Shown here: positions 9,884-21,178 of the stretch, piece by piece
Layout: the number at the start of each line of letters is the position of its first letter
How positions within the stretch are numbered: the stretch's first letter is position 1
Source of the DNA: Pseudogymnoascus destructans
Taxonomy: Eukaryota > Ascomycota > Leotiomycetes > Thelebolales > Thelebolaceae
DNA length: 64,000 nucleotides
Assembly: GCF_001641265.1 (NCBI RefSeq)
Contig: NW_020167522.1
Location: 124,001-188,000 of the forward strand
Reading direction: 5' to 3'
The notes under the pieces: model-generated
Database searches by the model: none
What the model was told of the DNA's origin: nothing
Seen by the model: only the letters and a program-made list of their open reading frames with translations
Position numbers and translations under genes: made by a program

Positions 9884-10866
9884 TCACGATATCTTCTCCA
9901 GGTGCAAGTCGTTCACGGCCATGTACCTGCTCAACCCGATCCAACCCCACCGAAACCACTTCATCTGGCTTATATGTGCGTCCGTCATCGCGCGCTGCGC
10001 TGTCCGGATCTCGCCCATGCCGCTCATGAATAACAGCGGTGACGGGTGCGCGCCCGGGCTGCGCTTCGTGAATGCGGCAATCATCATGCTGGTGATGGTG
10101 TCGAGGATGCTGGCGTATTTGCGCACCACATTGACGGTCGACAGCGTGTATAAGTCGACGGGGCTGTCCCACCCCGGGCGGTTCTTAATGAGGGACGCGA
10201 TGAAGTGTCGCGCGCCGTGGTAGAGGGAGATGTGGTTTGGGTGCGCGGAGACGCCCGAGCGGTCGAAAGTGATGAGCACGTCGATTGTGGCGGTCGGCGC
10301 GTCGGCGGACTTGGAGGTGAGGGTATTGGCGAGGTGGGGTGCGAATGCGGAGGAGAGGAGCGAGGCGATCTTCTCTTTCGACCAGGTCGCCGTCATGCTA
10401 TCCTGGAAGTCGCTGCGGGGCAAGGGGTCAGCGAACTGTGCGTTATCGCGGTGCGGGGGAAGGAAGGCGGGGGTTGACTTACGGATTCTCGACAACGAAC
10501 ACGTCGTCTTCATTTCGTAGGCCGAGCAGCATGCCGCTCTTGACCAGCTCCTTCTTTCGTGTTTCGCCCAGCCCATCGCCATCGCCTGCGAACCCGGTCA
10601 GTAACCTTGTCCCAATCGCGGCATTGGAGATACTTACCACTGCTTAAACACAAGATCTTGAGGTGGTTCCCCAACGCCGGGTCTGTCAAGGCCAGCAGCG
10701 CTGGCGCGAAGAACATGGCCTCATCGTCAGGGTGGGCGATAAGTAAACAGATCCGCCTGTTCTTCAAAGTCGGGAAGCGCCCCTTGACCGTCGCCACGGT
10801 ATACAGCCACACGACGACGACGACGACGAGGATAGGGAGAGTGGAAAGTGTAACCCAGAGCATCAT
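9884..10866 (-). CDS. GPI12: GlcNAc-PI de-N-acetylase (PIG-L / Gpi12)
   Basis: Three exons (10638-10866, 10483-10585, 9884-10412) give 286 aa. Introns of 52 and 70 nt have donor GTAAGT in both cases and CGCAG acceptors. The protein has one N-terminal membrane segment (LPILVVVVVVWLYTVA) and then the PIG-L/LmbE fold with the zinc-binding AHPDDE motif, followed by KSGMLLGLRNEDDVFVV and the His-bearing FDRSGVSAHPNH. It carries out the second step of GPI-anchor synthesis, removing acetate from GlcNAc-phosphatidylinositol at the cytosolic face of the ER. The start at 10866 places the membrane segment near the N-terminus as in the family; an in-frame ATG at 10983 would add 39 Arg/Ser-rich residues and is less likely. 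Confidence 0.93.
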
Positions 10867-11549
10867 GGTGCGACGATTACACAGATCGGTTCCGCTGCAG
10901 TAGTGGAGTTCAGCACGAGGCTGTGAACGCGAACGCGAACGCGTATGCGAGGAGAGGAGAGGATGGAGGGGACGAAAGGCCACGGTTGCGACTTCGATAG
11001 CGATTAGATTAGTCCCTCATTTGGAGATCCGGGGTAACGGTCGTAGGTGGAGTGCCGCCGTAGTGTTGCTATAGTGTTACGTTAGTGGGGGATAGTGGAC
11101 GACGGGGCAGACGGGAATGGAAAGGGTGCAGGCGTGGCGTTTGCAGGCGTGGCGTTTGCAGGCGTGGCGTTTGCAGGGTATCAACATGAAATAGGGGTCC
11201 AGTTATATTCTCGCCAGGTTGCCAGTAGCCATGTCGCTTGGGACGTGCCAGTCCACGTCCAGACCAGAAGAACAACCCTGCCCACAAAACCTTAAAAAGA
11301 CTGCCGCGTCAATGTAAGGTACATGCACTCTACCTTGCGTTATCAATTTAGCATTTGTGGTATTTGAGGGGCGTGTCACTCGAGGAATAGACGCCGGAAC
11401 ACGTGCTCAACTGTTTTTATATCTGTCTGACAAAGCACGCAAGTAGTAGGCTTCTTTCGGTGGCAGGAACGATCCACTACTAACACAATGCCAGGCTACC
11501 CCCGAAAACCCAACCCTAGAAGATATCGGCTTTAGCTGCACATAGAACT
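10867..11549. other. intergenic between divergent GPI12 and DUF7719 genes
   Basis: A shared upstream region of about 680 bp for two divergently transcribed genes. It contains a short CGAACG-type hexamer run near 10925-10942 and three copies of a 15-bp repeat at 11128-11172. No gene is seen. Confidence 0.45.
11128..11172. repeat. 15-bp tandem repeat, three copies
   Basis: GCAGGCGTGGCGTTT occurs three times without mismatch in the intergenic region between GPI12 and the DUF7719 gene. Confidence 0.9.
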
Positions 11550-12232
11550 ATGGCGCGCCAACGCCGTCAAAAGGACGTATCGTCGTCAGACATCCCACTC
11601 GCTCATCCGGACAAATGCGGCCCTGACCCCAGCAGGCAGACACTCCTGGATCTCGCCGCTCAGCGTGGACTGCTCGACATTGAGACTGAGAATCGGAAGA
11701 CCGGAAAGCTCCCAGCTGGGTCGGTTCCTCTACGGGACGAGCAGCCTATAATAGGGCGATTTGGGGAGGCTGTATTATGGAGCTCAAGTCTCGCCATGCT
11801 CCATTTTACCCTTGACGTGCTCACCCAACATCAATACGCCGAAGTGCTGTCCTGGCCGAGTGTCATCACGCAATCGCTGCAGGCCTTTGGCGGTACGTTT
11901 TATCATCGTGTCTAAATTGTTGATGGTACTAATATACAACAGTCATACTTGTATTCTTTTACGCATTACACCCGCACTCGGTTCCGGCGGCCTACTTTCC
12001 CCGCATCCCGTCACTCCTTCACCAAATTCTCTTCTTCGCAAGCAGTGTTGGGGGTGGCTGCTATCTGATCTACATCACCAACGAATACAGCTACTACGCT
12101 GTGCTAAAGCAAGCTCCGCCGTTAGGCGTGATATGGATTTGGTCAGTCATCGAGCTTGATCTGTTATGGGCATTGGGAAGTCTACTGAGTTGTCTAGCCT
12201 ACTTGTGGCTGGGGGGATACTCTTTCATGTAA
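11550..12232 (+). CDS. DUF7719-type multi-pass membrane protein
   Basis: Two exons (11550-11892 and 11943-12232) give 210 aa. The 50-nt intron has donor GTACGT, branch TACTAAT and acceptor CAACAG, and joins GGVILVFFYALH in frame. The N-terminal 65 residues are polar. Then come about four hydrophobic segments: around AVLWSSSLAMLHFTLDVL, VILVFFYAL, LLHQILFFASSVGGG and VIWIWSVIELDLLWALGS/LSCLAYLWL. The family is fungal and uncharacterised, probably in an internal membrane. The domain assignment is from memory of the pattern FGEAVLWSSSLAMLHFTLDV and should be treated as moderate. Confidence 0.8.
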
Positions 12233-12608
12233 TATTATATAGAGCCACGAACATAGAGAGAATCTCTGTTCAGTACTTCTTGCAAAAAGGAAATGCCGGG
12301 GCAATAGTTGTCCGTGCGATCACCTGAGTATCACGGGTAGGTCCGCCGGGCTGGGGCGGCGAGGCGGCACCAGATCAGGTCACCGGCTCCGGTCGGCAGT
12401 CGGGGCCAATCAGGGTAAGAAGGTTAATGCTCACAGTGATACGAGATATGAGACACGTATATATACACTATAGTCGAAGCTATGATTCTTGGCTTGAAGA
12501 CTTTCATAGAGTACGATCTCATAATCCACGCCAGCCGCAACACAACCCTGCTCATCTGAGGATTTGATCAGTTGGCATAATGTTGTGGATTTATAACAAA
12601 CTATCAAG
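12233..12608. other. intergenic, DUF7719 gene to EthD gene
   Basis: About 375 bp with no gene seen. It holds a TATATATA element at about 12459-12466, roughly 145 bp upstream of the next start codon. Confidence 0.4.
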
Positions 12609-12953
12609 ATGACGGAAGGGCAAGGTCAGCCTCTGAAATTCACCATCACCCACTATCGCAAGCCTCAACATACACATGAAGAATTTATTAAGTGGATCGT
12701 TGAGGGCCACCTTCCTCTTGCTATTTCCGTCTTCAATAAGCACAGAATCCTTGGCTATACACTTGTGAGCGTTCTCTCTACCTTAGAGTACTACAGTGCT
12801 GATATAGGCGTCCAGTTCGTCACTCCGTCAGGGTAGCTGGAGGCGGTCAAGGACGAGGAACACTGGGTGGACACGTCGAAGGCCTTGGCTACTCTGGGAT
12901 ATGCGACTCAGTACTTATTGCCGAACGGGGAGACTGTTAACTTGCCAAAGTGA
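12609..12953 (+). pseudogene. EthD-domain protein lacking its central part
   Basis: Residues 1-52 (FTITHYRKPQHTHEEFIKWI) and the region 12837-12953 (VKDEEHWVDTSKALATLGYA) match the beginning and end of fungal EthD proteins, which are dimeric ferredoxin-like-fold proteins of about 130-140 aa often used as decarboxylases or cyclases in polyketide pathways. The two parts can be joined by a 72-nt intron (12765-12836, donor GTGAGC, acceptor GGTAG) to give only 90 aa, so about 40 central residues are missing. It is probably a decayed gene, although a short product cannot be excluded. No polyketide synthase is nearby. Confidence 0.65.
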
Positions 12954-14621
12954 CGGGGAAGGATACCCTTCTTTACAAGGAAGAGCTTCTGTTAATGTCT
13001 TATTGATTAAAGCACTCGCAATTAGAGTTTGAGCAGGGTACCAATATCCCTTTTTATCCCAAGGTCCCTATTCCGAACTTTGAATGAATCGTAAAACTCA
13101 TTCAAACCGCTTTCCATGGGTTCTTTTCTGGTAACATTCGGTTTAATACGGCAAGATCGGCTCCTCGATCAATCGGTTTTCTGCCAGGCACCACCTGTAC
13201 GGTACAAACTTGCAGAGCGGGGGTTCGCTGCCGGTCACCACTTAACTACAAAACATCAGTATGTTTTGGTGACCTATATTGGTGTGGTGAAGGTCTCGAT
13301 TCTATTTCTAGTCATGCCGGGGGTTGGGTGAAACATAGGAGGTAACGGTTGTTTCGTCGGTTCGGTCCGTGACGACAACAATCGAGCGGATCTTAATGGT
13401 GATTCATACCGCGCGGACCGCGATAGGGCTCCGGCTACCCTTCCCCCGTTCTATTTTAATCTCGTGAACAACATAAAAAAGGTCCCAGATCGTACCGCAT
13501 GAAGTTATTGTGATCCGCCTTGTCTAGACTCGTCTGTCACTGGGTCTAGAAGCCGAATGATGGAAGTGCGTGAGGCCCGCAGAGCGCAGGTCTCACATGA
13601 TGCTAGCGGGGCTACAGCCTCATCGCATAACGACTGCTAGTAAACATAATGGTTTTATGCGAATGTCTTACCTGCAAGCCACTAGAAATTAGAGCTATCA
13701 GTGCCTGAAATGATTTACTGCGATTGGTCTACTAGGTTGTCACCGTTGGCTACAGCCGCAGCTCCGCCGCCATGGAAGTGGATACTCGCCCCAAACTAAA
13801 TATGCATAGGGAGTCATCCAGCCTCCTATACAAATAACCCTTTCAATGGAAATTTTTTCGATTTCGATCCATCGTCATAAAAACCGTCTGGTGGTGCACA
13901 TGAGCATAAGTACTATGTGCATTATTCCAAATGGAGAGAATCAGCTGCGGATCTTTGGAGGCTGTGCTTCGATCCCATGCATTATCACAGACAGGAGAGA
14001 GACTCTTGTAAGGGACAATGACGATAAAACGGACTTACATCAAAATACCGGGTTAAAGATCAGATAAGGGTTCCCACAAATGATGCCCCCCTGCTGTGTC
14101 AGGGGCTAAATATGAATATGTATCGCCCCATCTCTAGAACTGTTAGGACAGTAATTGTAGAGGTCCTTTTATTTTTCAGTCTAAAGACGCTATAATGAGC
14201 TGATATACTTGACTTTACGTCAGAGCGCAGAAAATATGTCTTGGATATTTATACTTATTACGAAGCAGTTAACCTAGACCGCCTTCATGAAATCTACTAT
14301 AGATGTCAGCCGCCGACTTCAAGCGCTGCTGATGAGGCTAGAGAGGTCCCGTGTATGTAAAGAGTCTCTGACTAAATGTAGAAACTCCTATTGGACTGCT
14401 GCCGCCCGCTCGTTGACTTTAACGCAAAATTCCTTGGGATAGATGGAAGGAATTCCTATTAGCTCTGCCTAGTTGCAAAGTGGATTCCCATCAAAATCGT
14501 ATATATGAGATGCCTGTCGTAAAGTTTGCCCTTTTTGGTAAAATACTGTCTCTGCCTTCGCTCAAATTCTAGAACAATTATCAGCCATTGAAGCTCCCCT
14601 ATTTTATAGGGTGTATTCATA
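12954..14621. other. long intergenic region between EthD remnant and MFS transporter
   Basis: About 1.67 kb without a supported gene. Short open frames at 13116-13331 and 13846-14067 show no family resemblance. Composition is more AT-rich than the flanking genes. It may be a decayed gene or a long promoter. Confidence 0.4.
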
Positions 14622-16471
14622 ATGCCCACCGCGGATAGCAAGGCGTCGAGCGATACTGTTAGCATGTTCAAGAGAAACAAGGCTAGCAGCGAATCCAACA
14701 ATGAAAAACATACAACTATTCTTAATCGACAAAATGGTGCAAAAAGGGCGGCAACTGTTGAGAAATCCATGACCCTGAGAGAATGCATTTTGGGGTTCCG
14801 CAAAGCTGTCGCCATGTCTCTAACTCTCTCTCTTGCCTGCGCCATAGTAGGCTACGGCCTCGTTCTGCTTGCGAGCTTCGTCACTTTGCCAGTCTTTCGA
14901 CGCGACTTCGCCTGCCCTGGAGCTTCCCTCACCGAGGTATGCCAGATTCCAGCATCGTGGCAATCCGCCGTAATCTTTGGCCCTATGGCTGGACAAATCA
15001 TGGGTTTATTCTTATCCGGCTGGGTTGTGGAGAAGTTTGGCTACAAAAAGACGATATTAGCAGCTCTGTCCTTGCTGTCAGGGTTCACCTTCGTTACATT
15101 CTTTGCGAAGTCGCTGCCTATATTTCTAGTCGGCTCGTTGCTTTGTGGTATCCCCTGGGGTATTTTTCAAACCATTACGACAAACTATGCTTCCGATATT
15201 TGTCCAACTGCGATCCGAGGATATGTTACTGCTTGGACCAACGTTTGCTGGATTATTGGACAATTGGGTGCATCCATTGTCTTACAGGTTCTAGTGAAAA
15301 ATTCGACGGAGCTATCGTATAAGCTTCCACTTGGTCTGCAATGGGCATTCCCACTCCCGCTTTTCGTCCTTGCTATCATCGCACAAGAGTCACCATGGTG
15401 GCTTGTACGCCACAATAAGATGGAAGAGGCAAGACTAGCTCTGAGCAAACTTGTTAGCAAGAAATATATCCCCGCGGGATACTCAGTTGACGACCACCTC
15501 GATTTAATAATAGAGACAAACCAGAACAACATCAACAGCTCGGATAATGGTGTAGGATATATTGATTGTTTCCGGCGTGGGAATCTTCGGCGCACCGAGA
15601 TTACTTTTGTTTTCTGGACGATTCAAAACGCATGTGGCACTGCCCTCATGCAATGGTCTGCCTACTTCTTTGTCGAAGCGGGCCTTACCCAGGAAAAGGC
15701 TTTCATGATGCAAATTATGCAGGCAAGTAATTTTTTATCAATCGCATCTAACACCCTCCTGCCTTTTGATAGTACCTAGTTCTTTCTTCTACTTACCCTT
15801 ACTTATTTACGAATAAGAACTAATTGTCATTTTAGTACGTCGTTGGTTTTGTTGGTTTCTGCGGAAGCTGGGCCTTTATTGGGCTCTACGGCCGTCGAAC
15901 CATTGAGCTTACAGGCCTTGCCTTGCTCTGCTTGGTTCTTTGCAGTGTGGGCACGGTAGCCTCTGTCCAAATCTCTATAGAGACGTCGGGCTGGGTTAAG
16001 AGCGGCCTGCTCCTCGCCTTCACCTTTGTATACGGATCCAGCGTCGGACCTATAACTTACACGGCTGTCTCTGAGATCTCTTCAACGCGTTTAAGATCCA
16101 AAACGATGAACATTGGATGCATTGGATACTTATCCTTTGGTGTCTTTAACAGCATCATTACTCCCTTCCAGCTTAACGCCACTGCCTGGAACTGGGGAGC
16201 TAAGACAGCTTGGTTTTGGGGGGGATCGTGCTTCCTTTGCTACATATATGTTTACTTCCGAGTTCCAGAGCTGAAGGGCCGCACATTTGGAGAGATAGAC
16301 TGGCTGTTCGCCAACGGCATTAGCGCGAGAAACTTTGCTAAGACGACTGTGCCACTATTCGAAATTGGCGAAGCTGGGATTGTCCAACAGTCCCAAGATG
16401 CAGACAGCGTGGATTCGGCGCCACACCTCCCATCTCCAGTTCGAGTTGCACCTTCGAGTGCCGAGGTTTAA
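14622..16471 (+). CDS. MFS sugar transporter (maltose / alpha-glucoside permease type)
   Basis: Two exons (14622-15722 and 15836-16471) give 578 aa with 12 predicted membrane segments and a hydrophilic N-terminus of about 60 residues. Family hallmarks are GWVVEKFGYKKTIL after TM2, QESPWWLVRHNKMEEAR before the central loop, YGRRTIELTGL, and PELKGRTFGEIDWLF after TM12. The intron (15723-15835, 113 nt) must begin with GC: AG|GCAAGT to TTTTAG joins MQIMQ to YVVGFVGFCGSW in phase, matching the conserved QYxxGxxG of this family. The GT two bases downstream gives a broken frame. The product should be a plasma-membrane proton symporter; its substrate cannot be read from sequence. Confidence 0.9.
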
Positions 16472-17173
16472 TTTTTTGTGGGGATTTTGATTTTATTTTC
16501 ATGATAGTCAGTACCCCTCAATTAGTATTCTACTCCTTTCCGAATATCTCTAGCTTTGCTCCAGAAGCTAAGTGGATTAAGAGAGCCTTGAACTGACCGC
16601 ACAGTAGAACCTTAAACCTTTCTTCTGGCTCATCAGCCAAATCCAAAATATGGGGCCGCGGACTCTGAGCAGCCATGGACTAAATGGGCAGTGGAAAAGT
16701 TATAAGTGGACGATTTTCAGCAACGGCCGCACTGTACGTCTGTTGAGCTATAGTATTTTGTTTTAATTATAGTTATACGACACAAATTTTAGTTGCTAGT
16801 GTGTATGGTTAAGCATGGCGGTTTTTGTTTATCTTTTGAGTCTATGGTTGTATGTAGGAGCCTTATATTGTAGTGTAGTATAATAAACCAGCAAGAACAT
16901 GAATGAACACAAAACAACCTCCTTGCACTGAAAACCATAAGAAATAGCAATATATGCACTGGCAATTAGAGCTGGCTTTGAATAAATCGATGAGACTTTG
17001 GACACAGGACGGGACTATGACTACGCAAAGATGTTGGCGATGTATGAACACACAAAGATATCTACAATCCCCGCTAAGCGCAACCTTTGCAACGACCTAG
17101 TGGCACGCACTGAGCTATCGATTCACCCATAAAGACTTGCCATTTATCTATCCCACTTACGCAACCATCTAAT
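16472..17173. other. intergenic between convergent MFS and carbonic anhydrase genes
   Basis: About 700 bp between two convergent genes, AT-rich in the middle. No gene is supported; the 62-codon minus frame at 16863-17051 has no features. Confidence 0.4.
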
Positions 17174-18494
17174 TTATATTTTCACGGCTGGGGCTGCGGG
17201 AACTGCTGCGGCCGCCTTTGCGGCGACAGCAGATTGAGCACCGACAGCTAGCAAGTTGTTGAAACCAGGGGTATTCTGTAGATACCGGGCGTTGAATCCA
17301 ATAACAGATCGCACCTTTTTGAAAGTCGCAGTCTGTATTTTCAACTTTTGTGTCGAGACAAGCCACATTACGCCTTCGCTGCAGGGCGGGGTAGTCAAGG
17401 ACCCAGAGTAGCTACATCACCACTGGTCAGCATAACCTCGGACGGCAGGGGATGCTTTGTTATCTCAGGGATCTTGCCACATAGACATCAAGCTCAATCA
17501 TTTGCTTACCTCTGGAATGATCCGGCGAGAAGAATATTGACGAGTTCAGACATGACGAGCGGCTTAGTCTCGACTACCGATCCGGGGCTAGCTATCTTAG
17601 CCACCTGGGAAAAGACGGTTTCCAGAAGGGCGGACGAAGTACCAGCCGCCGTAGCAAGTGATGATGGAGGAAGCTGAACAATGGCGCTGAGGTGGCTGTC
17701 CGCCCGCGGTGCGGAAGCGGCCTCGCCGCGGCGGGAGTGTGGATGGCGGCCAAGGTCGCGCTTCGCCGCCGGCGTTATTACTTGAGCGGTAGCAGCATCG
17801 GCAGCGGCGGCGACGACGCCGTTGTCGAGGTCCACAAAGACACCGATGACAGCGATATCCTTTTCTGGGGTCTGGAATACCATATGCATTTCCACTAGGT
17901 CATGTCAGCTTTCTTCTCATTACTAGTCCATCGGATGCGGTCATACTGGCAAGGCTAGTTCCATTGTCCAGATGCTCGCTCGGCAAATGGAAGTGAAACT
18001 GCTTGAAGTCGTACGTCTTCCCACCAACTTCAAGTGTTCCACCCTTGCTAACCACCTCGACGGTTGTACCCAAGTTTTCGAACTCAGTCCCCTCTGGCAT
18101 ATCGTTGATCTGAAGCTTTACATCGGCAGCGGTAAGCGTCTTAAAAACGCCATCAACCATGTTTATGGGCGATTGGTTCTTTCCAGTTGCGCACAAGACG
18201 TTCGCGGAGCCTCCATCGAGTGCAGCCCAGTTTAATGGCCCCTAGTTAATGAATGTTTGATTAGTAACGGTATTTTGTCTGGAAATGTATCCAAACAATG
18301 GTAGAGCATAATCGAGCAAGGTAAGCTAGTGGTGGACGGGGATATCGTACAATGGCACCCGTATACCCAAAGGTCTTAACTTCAATAGGGGCTCCCTCCG
18401 CGCGGGGGGATAGATGGGTTCCGTACGCGCATGACGCCGATGCATGCGTCACAGACGCGGCGACAATCAATATCCGGGCAATAAATATTGACAT
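17174..18494 (-). CDS. secreted alpha-type carbonic anhydrase
   Basis: Four exons (18351-18494, 17947-18241, 17510-17894, 17174-17411) give 353 aa. The introns are 109, 52 and 98 nt with donors GTACGA, GTATGA and GTAAGC and TAG acceptors, all in phase. A signal peptide (MSIFIARILIVAASVTHASA) is followed by the alpha-CA fold: NWAALDGG, KNQSPIN, QFHFHLPSEH with two zinc-binding histidines, MEMHMVFQ with the third, and SGSLTTPPCSEGVMWLV, the substrate-pocket Thr motif. It reversibly hydrates CO2 outside the cell or in the wall. An Ala/Arg-rich insert around TAQVITPAAKRDLGRH is longer than in animal enzymes. The C-terminus is Ala/Pro-rich. Confidence 0.92.
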
Positions 18495-19638
18495 TGCAAG
18501 ATCTGCTTACTTCGACAACTATAGATGATATGTAAAGAATGGAAATATATGCCCAAAAAAAATCAAAGTGCTTGAAAACGTGATATAAATGAAGAGTAAA
18601 CAAGTAGCAGGGGCAACGATGATATAGTCTAGACTGAATTATTGAAAAATGTCAAGAAGAAATATACTCAAGAAGAAATATACTCAAGAAGGAATATACT
18701 CAAGAAGGAATATACTCAAGAAGAAATATACTCGTTGAGGCGGCCATCCCGTCATATTTGTGTGCCATCGCTGCCGCGGCACTGGCCGAACGACTTTGCG
18801 TCTACCTCATGGAATCTCATAGTCATACCAGATTATTGCGTGGCTTTCGGTATCGTCGCCAGCAGATCTAAAAAAAATGAGGCCAAGGAATTTGTGACAC
18901 TCTTAAAACTGGAAGCTATGCCAAGGTGTAGCATCATGTATTGCGCCTCGTGATAAGCCTTCCGCAAAAGACTTTGGCCCGACGTCGGTCAATAGCCAAG
19001 TCAAACATACCAGGCACTCACTGATAAGACCCGTGATGGCCATCTCATTCGCCTATTCTCTGACTAAATACACTTATCCACAGAAATCAATTATCGTGGG
19101 AGAGCGATTCCTAGCATTAGGCGTTTTAGGGGGTAACATTGGGCGTTTTAGGGGGTAATTCGCCAAGCTATCCCTTTCTTGGCTCTCACATAGCGCTTAC
19201 CCACTTCCCGTTCGTCGATAGGTGGCTGGAACAAATGTCCAAGACATCAATCAAAGTGGCCCTTACGGCATGATTGGCAGAAGCTTGTGTATGACTTGGA
19301 AAACAAGACGCCCCATTGTTTTGAATCAATTATGGTCGCTTTGGATGCGTGTTCCTAGCATCTGCAGATAGTGGTCGAAAGCTCGGGCCAGGTGCCCCAA
19401 GCTCGCCTAATTTCCCTCGAACTCAGAAGGCCATTTTATGCAGACGTGGCCGGTTCCCTCTTGCAATACAGATTATCTCGTTAAGTCGATACACGATTAG
19501 TCAATTTTCTAGATAACTCGATAACTTTCTTCGGATCCTTCCATTCATCATACAAATCACGATACACACGATATTGATTCCCTTTTCCTGATTATCGACT
19601 TAAACTAATTACTAAACTACTCTTAGAATATTTTCAAA
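18495..19638. other. intergenic, carbonic anhydrase promoter leading into transposon graveyard
   Basis: About 1.1 kb. It holds the carbonic anhydrase promoter on the minus strand, a 16-bp tandem repeat (18652-18731) and a duplicated GGGCGTTTTAGGGGGTAA-like motif near 19117-19158. No gene is supported. Confidence 0.45.
18652..18731. repeat. 16-bp tandem repeat, five copies
   Basis: TCAAGAAGAAATATAC is repeated five times head to tail; units 3 and 4 carry GGA in place of GAA. It lies about 160 bp upstream of the carbonic anhydrase start codon. Confidence 0.92.
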
Positions 19639-21178
19639 ATGCCTTTGAAAAAGCTCTATTCTATGACTCTCGAACAGCGAAAAGCCCTCGGAACCTATAC
19701 AAAAGGCCACTATACAGTGGTTCCTTAAGTAATACAATCATTGACTTAGCTAATCTACAGTCTTATAATCCCTTAGCTCTCGATTTTCAGACCTTGATGA
19801 TACTCCTAATACTCTAGAAACAAACAGCTCTAAAGCTTAGCGTCGCTGCGCTATTGCCTAGCCTAAATTAGAAGCTGCTCTTTACTAGCAGAGGCTTATT
19901 AAAGAGCGTAGCAGCATTACAACTATAGAAATCTTACAATCAAAGGTGAAGATTATCTAGAATTAGCTACTATAATACTATGGACTACCTACACTAGAAT
20001 TTAGCTACAGATAGATCATAAAGTTTTAACAATAGCATAATATATTATATCAAACTCTACATAGCAAAGCTGGATCTATTAGTGTTACTGTAGAAGAACA
20101 AATGAAGGCTATACAAACTATTATAGGGGAATTTTTAGAGGACAATATTTACAACATAGATGAGACTGGGCTTTACTAGAGGATGAGCCATTTACAGGGC
20201 TTTATAACACAATTAATTATAGGACAGAAGAAGGATAAAGCATGCATATTAGTAGCCATTTGTGTTAATGCTGCTAGAACAGATCAACTTCCTCTTTGGT
20301 TTATTAGAAAGGCTAAAAAGCCTCAAGCTTTACAACACGTTAATGTAGTGGCAATAGGTAGGGTTTAGAGGTGGAATAAGAAGGCTTAGATGAATCAATT
20401 TGTTATGGCAGATTGGCTAAATGCTTTCTATACTCATATTGGTACGTCACGTTCTATACTGCTTACAATGGATAACTTCTCAGCCCATATCGCTACAGTG
20501 GAATCGACGCCTCCTCCTCTAAACATATGAATTATCTAGCTTCCTCTAAATGCAACCAGTTGATATCAACCTCTTGATCAAGGTATTATAGCCTCTTTAA
20601 AAAGCTATCATCGTCAGAGTTCATGCTCAAATCTTTTAGCAACAACCTAGATCTAATCAAAACAATGACAATACACTTGCAATTTGCTAGCTTATTTAAT
20701 CATGGCATCACGACATTACAAATACAACTATCTATAATTGCTTTCAAAAAATCATGATTCTTTTATGCCTAATACAGCTTCCTATACACCTACTTCCTGT
20801 TCTAAATGACTTATATACTCAACAAGCTGGTCATATATTAGACACTACAGACCTTTTGAACTTTTTGAATATAGCGGAGGAGGGAATACAAGAGGTGGAG
20901 GGAGGCTTAGATGAGGACATAATTACACAGGAGGCGATGGCTCTATATATACAGGTTTCCGATGCTTAAGATGATGATGATGAGGAGCCCTAGCATCCTA
21001 TGCTTACTACACAGAACACTATACAAGCCCTCTAAGTTCTGATTGAGTTCTTAGAACCTAAAAATAGTGGCATCATGGATCCAGCATCATTTTTGTGCTC
21101 AAGCATGTAGAGAGGCAATTAGTAGCTAAATAGGCCAATGACTTTGTTTAAGGCACGTTAGATAGATGGATGGTTTAG
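19639..21178 (+). pseudogene. RIP-damaged relic of a pogo/Fot1-family transposase
   Basis: Segments align with the Fot1-like transposase at 44345-45884 but belong to a different element. They include the N-terminus with TLEQRKALG, FSDLDDTPNTLETN, the NAARTDQLPLWFIRKAK core, LTMDNFSAH, PLDQGI, and a C-terminal QGTLDRWMV. The frame is broken by many TAG/TAA codons. Where the two copies can be compared, conserved Trp TGG is TAG here (about 20176 and 20388), and Gln CAG/CAA is TAG/TAA (about 20991 and 21150). C-to-T change in CpA on either strand is the RIP signature. The element cannot encode an active transposase. I could not fix its terminal inverted repeats. Confidence 0.82.

Noticed and set aside
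12609..16471. EthD remnant plus MFS transporter as a secondary-metabolite cluster
   Set aside because: No synthase, oxidoreductase or pathway regulator is nearby, the EthD gene is defective, and the transporter is of sugar-permease type.
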